From Bicyclus anynana (taxonomy: Eukaryota > Arthropoda > Insecta > Lepidoptera > Nymphalidae): a stretch of 64,000 nt of DNA. The translations under genes were made by a program, and so were the position numbers. Location: the NCBI RefSeq assembly GCF_947172395.1, contig NC_069090.1, forward strand, positions 8,380,291-8,444,290, in the 5' to 3' direction. Below the pieces are notes generated by a model. That model did not search any database. It was not told where the DNA came from and worked only from the letters and a program-made list of their open reading frames with translations. This document shows, piece after piece, positions 20,682 to 32,600 of this stretch. Every line of letters starts with the position of its first letter. Positions within the stretch are counted from its first letter, which is position 1.

Positions 20682-23600
20682 ATGCCAGACATAGAAAAGC
20701 TGTCGGTTGGTGAGTAACTTTCTAACCTATAATCCGTTCCTGTCCAATCCTCTACCAAGTATACTAGATTTTACGAAAATTAGTCGAATAGTAAAGGTAA
20801 TTAAATTATACGTAAACTGCATACAAAAACATTAAATTGCAATATTTACACAAAATATGTAAATTAGAAAATAGTCCTACATTAAGTGGATAAATCGTAA
20901 ATTCTGCAAATTGACGCAATCTGGTATACGCTTGCGTACTTCTGATCCAGCTGTGAGTAAAGTTTTATTTTCCGTTCTACGGTATTGAATGGTTTCGATT
21001 ACCTAATGTAACTTATTTTACTGGTATAAAATATATTTTCGCATAACTTTATTTCTTACCACCAATCTTGGTAAAATAAAGGTTTTACTTTGCCACAGTT
21101 ATTGATTAATTTATTTATGAAAACCTGTCCAGCGCGGAAATGCAGCAAGTATTCTTGCCAACATTCCATGTGGGCATGATTTCTATAGTTATTAAGATAA
21201 CTTAGCTTATGTTCCTTGTAAGAATAATATGTATGTAAATTGAGTATTTTATTTTAGTATATTCATTGAAATTTGCAAGTTGGTTACCCTGCTGTTTTTA
21301 TTCTTATTGATGATCCTCCTTTTGATAATCTTATTAAATGTGCAGACATTCAATGTCTTCTTTCTTAAAGTATATTTTTATAAGTTATTTTTTTTAAAAG
21401 AATATTTGGCATAACTTTTAAATATGACATCATAAATAATAATCAATCAATATGAAATATCAGAATACCCTTTAAAATACTTAATTTTATTTACTGTATT
21501 GTTTATAATATCATTTTAAGTAAATATTATAGAAAACTCTCATAAATAATAAAAAGTAAAAGTATGTTACATACCATATTGATACATCAAATGTATTCTA
21601 CAGATCTGTACACATCTGAAAAAAATGGTAGCGATGAGACTGGGGATGGTTCAACAGAGAAACCATTTAAGACAATTCTCCAAGCTATGCGCCATGCTGG
21701 AAAAGAACCATTTCCAACCATATATGTTGACTCAAAAGATGACACTAAAACATATGATGTAGCTGCTAAATCCCAGTTAAAAAAGATTCAAAAAATCTGG
21801 CTGAGGGAATCTTACAAGGCAGCAGATAAAGCTAAGGCAGAAGAGGAGAAAGATGAAAAGAGATTGCAAAACTTGGAAGAGGCAAAGAAGATAATCTTGG
21901 AGCAAGATCCTTCTTTGCCTAAAGCTAAAATTATAAAAATCTTTGAAGGTAAGATAAATTATTGCTGTGTAAACACAGTACTGCATCAACCATATCAGGT
22001 CCTGCTAGTAAAGGTCCTCTAACTTGTTAGGAGGAGGATGAAAATTCACACCGCTTTCAGTATCTACACAGCATCATACCAGAATGCTAAATCGCTTGGC
22101 GGTACGTCTTTGCCAGTAGGGTGGTAACTAGCCACGGCCGAAGCTTCCCACCAGCCAGACCTGGACGAATTAAGAAAATCTCAATCTGTCCAGACGGGGA
22201 TCGAACCCAGGACCTCCGTCTTGTAAATCCGCCGCGCATACCACTGCGCCACGGAGGCTTTTGCCACTTTGATGAGTATGAAGCGTTTCAGCTTGGCGAC
22301 TCTTTGACCGTTGTCAGTGACTGGTTCTTCTTGTTAGATCTTCTCATTTTGGTTTTTATAATAACCCCTTTTTATGTTTTAGCTGGAGATAACCGTGGAG
22401 ATAGAATATGTGTGCGTGGTTGGGTGCACCGTTTGCGGCGTCAAGGCAAGGCTCTCACTTTCCTCACGCTGAGAGATGGCACTGGCTACCTGCAATGTGT
22501 CCTACACGGAGTACTCTGCCAAACGTACAATGCTCTAGTACTTTCTACTGAATCTTCTGTTGCTCTGTATGGAAAACTAGAAGTTGTACCTGAAGGAAAA
22601 GTTGTAAGTAATTTTAAGATACACTCATCAGTGTCATCTACTTCTCCTTATCCCATTTATGTGGGGTCGACAAAATATGTCAAACTCTTTTTTTATTTAT
22701 TAACTTATCATCTACTCTTTCTACACTTAGTTAATGGACTTACTCCTTCTGATGACCCATAACCTCTATGACGAACAGCTCAATGTCGAATGATAGATTG
22801 CTGAGTAACAGTATAAGAGAAAGGCGAAAAAAAAGAGTTAATTAAAAAATATGGACTTAACATTTATATGGGACCTTAGATAGGGTTTGACTGTTAAGTA
22901 GTACATTAATATAGTGAAGCTGCATGCAAATGCTAGTATAGTTCAAAATAAATAAGCAGTTTTTCATTTTCAATTGTAATTAATAAGGCACCAGGAGGTC
23001 ATGAGCTGACAGCAGATTACTGGGAGCTTATCGGTTTAGCACCTCCCGGTGGAGCTGATGCTATTCTGAACGAGGATGCTCTTCCTGATGTTCAATTGGA
23101 CAACAGGTAAGATATTTATATCTATATTCAACCATCTGTACGGGCATCTGTGATGGCCTCTCCGGCGATTCGCGCGCGCCAAGGTTACGCGTTTTTAAAA
23201 CGCCGATTGCATTAAAATGTATTATTGGGGCTATTTAAATATTTTTTTTGTTGGAATTGTTATTAAACAAGCTAATTTTAATTAATAAATGCAATAATAC
23301 AGTAAAAACAAATAATTTTCAATAAAAATATTGAAATACGAACGCGCGATAGTTGCCCGAATAACGCACAAAACCCGCTCTATATTAAATTTTTACCTTT
23401 ATTTCTACATCGTCTTTGGTTATTTACTTAATCTATATATTATTTTACTCTACCAAAGAATAAAACACTCATAATGTTCAAAGATTTTTAAAAAATATGA
23501 GTTTGAAATCCCGCGTCTGTGGGCCGCGCTTCCAAAGCGCGGTTTTAAAAACTGTCATTACTAATCACAGACAAGTTTTGTAGAAGTATTGAGTGATTAT

Positions 23601-26600
23601 AATAATAATAATAATAATAATACTTTTATTTCAAACTTCAATAGGCTCATAGTTATGTTAGTAAAAATACAATGTGTTAGTAACTTATAAACTACTTAAG
23701 TATAGTAATATAACTTATTCTATTTCTAGTACTCGTAATATGTGTGTCACTGCCGCTCCAATCCATTTGACATGGAACAGCAGTAATTCACATATTTACA
23801 GTCCAACCTGCTCGCAATCATTGCTAGAATGCTGTTGGTGCCGCCCCGCACCCTGCGCACCAAGGATCCACAACGTTTGCGCATTGTGGCGTAAAAACAG
23901 TCAACACGCGCATCCGCGAACATCCCCGATGCGCTACAAAAGCGGGGCAACCCCATCAGCACCCTGAATGCGTTGTTATATTGTACACGGAGAGCGTTAT
24001 AAGATTTTTGAGAGTATTTGGCCCACAGACTGCACGTGTAGAAACTAGTGCAGTATGCTCTGAACAACGTAATTTTAACGGCATATGAACACCGCGCAAA
24101 CCTGCGAGCCAGCATATTTGCTCTTACTGATAACGCTCTCCGTTCTCTCTCGATGTCAGTGTCGTCTCTAAGGTCAGGGGTCAACATGTGTCCGAGGTAC
24201 TTGACTTTATTCACTCTCTCTAATGCTACGCGATTCAGCGAGATAGGTGGAAGGGTTAGATTTTTAGATATTTTACCCTCTGCCTCAAAAACCATCACTA
24301 CACTCTTTTTAGTGTTATAGGCAAGACCATGTTTCTCCACATAAGCCTCACATACAGCTATGAGCTTCCTGAGACCACAGATTGACGCACTCAACAGCAC
24401 CATATCATCGGCGTAACTTAAGTTATTTAAAGACACTCCATCTATGTAGCAGCCGGTTCTGGTGCTGCTGAGCTCGCCTAGCAAGTCATCCACGTACAGG
24501 TTGAATAGCGTAGGTGAGCTTAACCCCCCCTGCCTCACTCCGCACTCCAACCCATACGAGTCTGACAATGCGCCTGCCCACCGGACATTGTTGACCTGGT
24601 TTCTATACCAATATTTAAAAATGTTGGTGAGTTCTGGAGGTAGTTTTGCTTCCTCCATCTTTCGCCATAGGATGTCATAAGAAACCAGGTCAAATGCTTT
24701 AGACAAGTCCAGAAAACAGGCGTAAATCTGAGTCTTCCTCTTGGCATAGTATGTGACAGCATGCTTCAGCCCCAAAACAGCACTCTCAGTAGACAAACCA
24801 TGTCGGAAACCAAATTGGTTGTCGTGTGGTCTAAAGAAATTATTTAAGTGAGAGTTAAGCATGCTGTCAAATACCTTCGCGATGACAGTAGCCAATGAGA
24901 TGGGCCTATAGTTGGTTTTATCGGATAAGTCCCTGGTTTTGTTTTTCATTATAGGCACAACTATAGTACGCATCATCTCACTGGGCATGTAGCTGTGGCT
25001 AATACAAATGTTGTACAACATGGCCAAGACCCTCGGTAGATGTGGCCCAGCATGTTGTAGATGCTCGATGCCAAGACCATCATGGCCCGGGGATTTACCT
25101 CTGGTCATATGCTTGATAGTGCTTTCAATTTCTTTATACTTGAATTGTATCCCCACCACCCTGTCAGTCTCAACATCAGGCATCAAATGAGAGGGCCCCA
25201 ATGGCGATTTTACAAAAAGTGGTCCTTGAAAACATTGGAAATCGTTTCAGGGTCGCTCACGCCGCTGACGCTCACGGGTATAGAAGGCTTAGCATTTATT
25301 TTATTTGTATGCTTCCAAAAACCCCTAAAGTCATATTTAGAATGATGTGAGGCCAGAATGTCCATTTTTATCTGTTCTTGGTGGTTTTGACACCATTTTA
25401 AACGTGCTTTGAAAATTCTTCTGGCCTCAGTCATCTCCGTATAAAACGGCCCACCAGCTGGTTTACCGTAAGATACCCACAACAAAAATTTTTGTCTTGC
25501 CTTCCCGTGTGCTTCAGCTACATGCTTATTCCAGCCTATCACTTTGTTTTTAATTTTCCTCTTTCTTGGCTTTCTACTCATTACAGACGCTTCTCGAAGG
25601 GCCTGGACGATGTCGCTGTACAACTTTGTAATAGCAACCCTATGTTCTGGATTACTACAAGTACGATCACAGCAATCACAAAGCTCGTGTGGAAAGTCTA
25701 TTAGTCTTAACCTAGTATGACATTCTCTCTGATATGTGTATATCTGCTCTTGATTTCTGTCCCCCCATGTGACTTCATTCAGCGAGGTGTTAATAGCAGG
25801 TTTCTTTGGTATTAACCCATTTAAGTTGCATTCCACAACCAGAGGGAAATGGTCAGACCACAACACATCATACAACACATAAACATTTTGTACGCAAGTT
25901 AAAACGGATTTAGTCACAACGCAATGGTCAAGCCACCGCTTGGAGCCATGAACTTCGCTCACAAACGTGTATGTATCAGACATCAAACCTAACATATCCG
26001 TATCAATACAAGCCCATTCTTGCTCTATACAGAACAGAAAGTTCGCTATAAAACATTTCAGTTGGATGTGCATTATAGTCCCCTAATATATACACACAAC
26101 TTTCACTATGAGTGTCAATAATCGCACTTACCGAGCTTAGTGTATCAGTAAAATCCGTTAAATTTGCCACTGAATCCGTAGGCATGTAAACGCTCATAAT
26201 TATACACGATTTCTCCGGTAACACTATTCTTATAGCACAAATACGCGGATTATGACACTGCACCACAGACACATTTTGAAACACACTACGCCTCCATAAC
26301 AGCGCGACCCCGCCGTGCGGACGACCGCGTAGGATGCCTGCAGCGGTATCCACCGCCGACACTCCTGTCGAGCTGAAGTCTTCACTCAACGTGTCGAGAT
26401 AGGGCAAGTCTTCCTGTAACAGCCATGTTTCTTGTAGCGCTATTATATCTGACGTCAAACAAAGTTCGCGTATACACTGTGCAGAGCGCTTCACACTCTT
26501 ACAATTAAAGGTCACAAATTTACATGTTAGACCTTTATCCATTAACAGCTAGTAAGTCATTCGTCACCACCTCTGATACAGGTGTTTCATTCGGGCGCTT

Positions 26601-29600
26601 GAGCTTAAAATGCACAAACCGTCGGAAAATAATTCCCTGTGGCCATAAATTCACATCTAGGTACAACGACAGCTTGCTCTGTGATACAAAAAGCTTAAGT
26701 ATATGCGTTGTGTTCACACTTTCGTTTAATTACGATTTTCTCTAAGCGGACGTCTTCATTTGTTTTGCTCCTAATATAATTAATTATATCCGGCTCTGTC
26801 GTATTTTTACTCACGTTTGTTATGAACAGTGGTATTTTTCGGTCCGCCGCTCTAAATTTCTCCTCCGAATCTACCATTACATTGCCCGTTCTGCCTATGA
26901 AACGGTTTTTGGATTTTGGCGCCTTCCTTTGTACCACCGTCCACCCTTCATTTCGATTTTGATCCCTGGCGACACTCGCATAAGATTTACTTTCCGCTGT
27001 CCCCGCCGACTCGCCGCTCGGCTCGGTAGGCAAACGCGATGACTCATACGTCACCCCGACCGTCGCTTTACCGTTGACGGAGTTGTTGCCGCTCGTGACG
27101 CATCGCTGCGATTTTACTGATGTATTCCGTCGAAACTCAGTACTACCCTCCACCTTATTTAAATCAATGCTTCTAAAATTCAGATTGTATTCATTTGGGG
27201 GCGATACTTCACTGTTCGACGGATCCATACTGGCTGATATTATCGTTTCATCCAAGTGAGATAAGCCAAACGGACCACTATCCCTATATGCTCCCCTTTT
27301 CATGTTTACTTTTACAGCTGAGAAGGGCGGCGAGGATTGATTTACGTTTAAACATTTTCGTTTTAAATCTTCGACTTGTTCAACGGTTGCATACGAAGTT
27401 TTTATGTTTGTGATTTCAGACTGTATAATCATCAAATCTTTGAGCAACTTGGAGACATCGAGGTGGTCAAAAGTTATTGGTGGCAATTTTTCCAGGTCTC
27501 GAGCCACAAAAACTGGCAATGCGTCTGGATCGAAAACTTTGAAAATACTGATGATGTCATGTAGCATTCGGTTTTCCTTGCCTTTTCCTTTGCGAACCGT
27601 TCTTTCTGACGTTTGATCTTTCGGCAACGACTCGAGCAGTAATTTGTTTGCATTCTCAATCTGCTCAGGCGAAAAAGCAGACTTACATATTTGCACCAAA
27701 CTTATCTCATCCGCGATCGAGATTTTATTTTGAATGTAAGCTAAAAGCTCGTCAATCACTATATTGCAACTGTTACACTTTATAAACGTTGTCATTTTGA
27801 GAACCACTAAACGCTTCCGTCAAGAAACGTCCGACGTGCGTCGATGCGCGCGCGCGACTGAAATTATATGTCATCCTTTTTCGAAAAACAAATTATATGT
27901 CATCCTTTTTCTTTTTACTACACGTAATATAACTTAGAGCAAGATAGAGACGTCTCTACAAAGAAAAAAACACTAAAATAAACAACGATTACGTAACTCG
28001 GCTCCAGGAGTCGAGCCCACAGATGCGCGACATTTACAGCTCGACTCCAGGAGTCGAGTCTACAGATGACTGGAACAGTTCAGTTTTAGCTTTCTTACAT
28101 TAAATGTGACACTTTTCAATATGAACTATAAACATAAACGCACAAATAACAAAGACATTAGTAATTTTGTTTAACCGCCCATACAAATCTAACGATCATT
28201 ATGGACCTACAACGTCATTTAGTATAGGGCGTTTTTTCAGGGATCCGCGGCAGCGCCGCAAACCTGACCCTTTAAATCCCTGTAGCTACGAAAGTAATGA
28301 TAGCAGATACCCTGTTACTTTTACAATATTGCTTTACTATTAGCATACTCCTAATTTATATACAATTTAAAAAACTGTCTTCATCCCTATTGTATTGAAA
28401 ACATTGTTTGTAACTCGATTCCAGGCATATAATGATTCGTGGCGAGAACACAACGAAGGTGTTGAGAATGAGAGCAGTGGTTACCCAGGCGTTCCGCGAA
28501 CACTTCGCGTCTCGTCACTACACTGAGGTGCAACCGCCCACCCTTGTGCAGACCCAGTGTGAAGGCGGCTCTACTCTGTTCAAGTTTGATTACTTTGGGT
28601 AAGGTTTTAATTTAAATTTTTGATATATTTTTTTGAATGCTTGCCTTTTGACTCGGTTTGTGCAGTTGTGCAAATGTTCGTAGTCATTTGTATGTCGGAC
28701 ATAAATTAAGGAAATTCGGTCGGTCACAAGTCTGTGTGTTTGCGTACTAATAAACATGTTTTTTTTATTCTTTACAAGTTAGCCCTTGACTACAATCTCA
28801 CCTGATGTTAAGTGATGATGCAGTCTAAGATGGAAGCGGGCTAACTTGTTAGGAGGAGGATGAAAATCCACACACATGTATGGTCTTTCTTCTTTTTATG
28901 GATATGCAAATGATCCAGTGACATAGATTTTTCACTTTTTCTTGATTTTATAATAAACTAGCGGGCGTCCGCGTGGTATTAAGTTTTTCACAAATCCCGC
29001 GGGAACCATGAATTTTTCCGGGATAAAAAGTAGCCTATGTGTTAATTCAGGGTAAAATCTATTTTCATTCCAAATTTCAGCCAAATTGCCGCAAAATTGA
29101 CAAAGTTTCATACAAACTTTTATCCCCTATTTTATCCCCTTGTTTTATCTAGAAAAACAAAATGTAGCCTTGTGTTGGCTATAAAAGTTAGTTTAAGCTC
29201 TTGTTTGATGTCTATCATGCTTACCTTTAGAACGCATTGATGCATCTGCAAGCAGCAAGTATAGATGTCGACATCTGATTGCTGAATTTATTATCTAGCC
29301 AAACGTTTTTGACGGCCTCCGTGGCGCAGTGGTATGCGCGGTGGATTTACAAGACGGAGGTCCTGGGTTCGATCCCCGGCTAGGCAGATTGAGATTTTCT
29401 TAATTTGTCCAGGTCTGGCTGGTGGGAGGCTTTGGCCGTGGCTAGTTACCACCCTACCGGCAAAGACGTACCGCCAAGCGATTTAGCGTTCCGGTACGAT
29501 GCCGTGTAGAAACCGAAAGGGGTGTGGATTTTCATCCTCCTCCTAACAAGTTAGCCCGCTTCCATCTTAGACTGCATCATCACTTACCATCAGGTGAGAT

Positions 29601-32600
29601 TGTAGTCAAGGGCTAACTTGTAAAGAATAAAAAAAAAAAAAAAAAAAAGTCTGTAGAGTTTAAAGTTTGTAGTCACTGCCAAGTATGCAAACTTTAGTTT
29701 GTTTAATTATAGAGAATTTCAATGTGATTTCTTGTGCAAAAGCGTACATTGCCTTTTAACAGTTGTGACTTGAAATTGCAGTTTTAAACCATCTGATCGT
29801 AACATATTTTTCTTTATTCATGTTGTGGCTTGTGTTTTTACACTTCCAAAATGAACACGAAGGTATACCTAATTAAGGGATTAAAATAAGAAAATAACAG
29901 TAAATACTATTTTAAGGCCACGTTCACTCACGCTTGTTACGTACTAAGATAAGATGTGCGTGCACGTCTTTGGGTAATGACATAAAATTGTGCGTTCTTT
30001 AATAAAGAGGGGTCCATCTAACGATTTATATCGATGTTTTAAACACTTAAAATATGTCAAAGCTTAAATTGCAGAAATTGTTATTTTTTATGATATTTTA
30101 CTTTAAAACATAGTTTTGTTGTCAGAAACCGATTTAAACATAAATAAAAATGTACATTTATGTTTAAATCGGTTTAAATCGGGGGTTGGAGCTGTTCACG
30201 TCCGTAGGATGTACCTAAATTAGTTATTCTAATACTCGTAACCCTACACGTGACCCCTGGGTGGTGCTAATCGAACAGCAACTTTTTAGGTGGTAGGCTC
30301 CGGCCGAGGCTTGTGATACCACCATGTGAGCAAAGCCGCTCCGCCAAGTGATTCTTCGCGTTCCGGAGCGTTGCTTACAGTAGCTATTTAGTTGAGGTTG
30401 GGTATGTACAGTTGCGCTATGTTTTTCATGACAAGTTTCCTGATTTGCTTGGTGGATGCACTGGACGTCTCGATTTGGAGGCTAGCGGGATCCGAAGCAC
30501 GGTGCACCGCTGGCCGACCGCAGGCAGTAGGGGGCCCAATTGTAGGCTAGCCACCTACGAGAGGCTGCCCCGCCACCTTTTAGAGAAAAATCTTGGATTG
30601 GCTTTCATTGTGCCGGTTGGCGACCGGAGAGAGGTCCCGATGGCGAGTTCCAAGGGGGTTCGGGCGTCCCCGCAGCCTCCAGTCGAGCCTTCCATCAGTG
30701 CTATCCCCTTGTAAACAGTGAAGTCTAGAAGCAGAGCGCCTCGTACAACTGCCATCCTCCTGCCTATTCACCCCGTTTTTACTATTAATGAAACAAAAAA
30801 AGAAGAAATATAAGTTTAAACAGCGGCTGCACCACCTCTCACTCAAAGTGCACCTCACGAACATACGAGGACTGCACTCTAATCTCCTAGCAGTCCATCA
30901 CCATCTGGAGACTGAAAGGCCGCACTTGATGTTTCTTACGGAGACGCAAATTGGAAATCCAGCAGACAGTTCATACTTGCATTATCCTGGCTACTCCCTA
31001 GAGTGTCATTTCAAACCTCATGCCGGAGTTTGCATGTATGTACGTAATGATGTCTGCTGCCGGCGCCTACGTAATCTTGAGATACCCAATTACTCAGTCT
31101 TGTGGTGTTTACTAGACACTGGTACCCAGCAAACGATATATGCTTGTGTCTATCGCTCTCATGATGGTGATAGTGAGACGACTAAGCTTTTCGAATACCT
31201 CAGCGATTCGGCCGATATTGTTCTTCAACGGTATCCAGGTGCTAACATGGTTTTTTTGGGAGATTTCAATGCGCATCATAAAGATTGGCTATTCCCGTTT
31301 GAGAAAACGGACCATGCTGGAAGGGAAGCGTATAATTTTGCCTTATCCCTAGATCTCTCCCAACTAGTCCGGGAAGCGACTAGGATACATGATGTTGACG
31401 GACATACACCCAATTGTCTTGACTTAGTGCTGACTACCGACCCAGATCAATTCTCGATATCAGTATCATCGCCACTTGGTACTTCTGATCATTGTGTGGT
31501 AAGGTCAATTTCCAGCCACCAACCCACCGTTTCCAACCCTGGCTGCTTAAGACGGATCTGGAAATTTAAGTCAGCTAATTGGGATGAGATGCGTCATTTT
31601 TTTGCTTCTTATCCCTGGCACCAGATTTGCTTCTCTTCCGATGATCCGTCGAGCTGTGAAAGAGCAATATCCGAGGTGATACATCAGGCAATGGAATATT
31701 TTATTCCATTTTCTGATGTGTCCCTTGATGGTAAGACCCCAAAGTGGTACAATGCTGATTGTGCCTCAGCCGAGGCCCTTAAACAATCGGCATTTGTGAC
31801 CTGGGCACAAGCTCGTTGTCAAATGGCTCCGGATTTGAAATTGAAAAAACGAGAGTTCAATGCTGCTGCCAAGTCTTACAAAAAGGTGTTAAAAAAAGCT
31901 CGTTTCTCACGTACAAAACGCATTGGCAATAAATTAGCCACCTATCCTAGTGGTACCAAAGCTTTTTGGTCTTTAGCCAAATCTGTAGAAACGAACTTTT
32001 GTCGACCATCGTTGCCGCCTCTGCTGAAACCTGACGGATCACTGGTTTTTACTGCAACTGAAAAGGCAAACCTTCTGGCCTCTCATTTTGCTAACAATTC
32101 AGTCTTGGACGCTGGGAATTCTTGTCCCCCTAACCTCCCTATATGTGACTCTGTAATGTCGGAGGTGCATATCCATCAAAAGGAGGTTCTAAGAGTAATC
32201 CGGTCTCTAGACGTACATAAAGCCAGCGGTCCTGATGGTATCCCGGCAATAGTTCTGCGTTATTGTGCACCCGAATTAGCTCCTATCTTGACACGTCTGT
32301 ATCGCCTATCTCTGAGAACATCTCGAGTTCCTAAATCCTGGAAGATTGCAAATGTACAACCCGTACCAAAGAAAGGAAGTCGTGCCGACCCATCAAACTA
32401 TAGGCCTATCTCAATCACCTCAATCTTGTGTAAGAGCATGGAAAGAATAATAAATACCAGGCTCTTAGCATACCTTGAGTGTCATGATCTTCTCTCAGAC
32501 AGCCAGTATGGTTTTCGCCAAAATAGGTCTGCTGGTGATTTACTCGTGTATGCAACTCATGTTTGGGGTGAGGCAATTGATAAGCACGGAGAGGCACTTG

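Larger units (their letters stand above)
23597..27930 (-). mobile_element. Non-LTR retrotransposon (CR1/Jockey group), antisense in AsnRS intron 4
   Basis: Two ORFs in order ORF1-ORF2 on the minus strand. The 3' end has TTTATT (a poly(A)-type signal on the minus strand) and a simple (ATT)n tail at 23597-23625 rather than poly(A). The 5' UTR before ORF1 contains a direct duplication of 'aaattatatgtcatcctttt' (27859 and 27890). Clade assignment is approximate. Confidence 0.85.

Noticed and set aside
25061..25345. Plus-strand open frames across 23.7-27.6 kb
   Set aside because: They are antisense shadows of the LINE reverse transcriptase and ORF1.
29311..29385. tRNA-Val-like gene
   Set aside because: The A and B boxes and a TAC-like anticodon loop are the head of SINE family A, repeated at 13504, 16110 and 22019 with a SINE body attached; not a functional tRNA.
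30412..30714. ORF1 of the sense LINE
   Set aside because: 100 codons with no coiled coil, zinc knuckle or RRM-like pattern; its position and composition fit 5' UTR.
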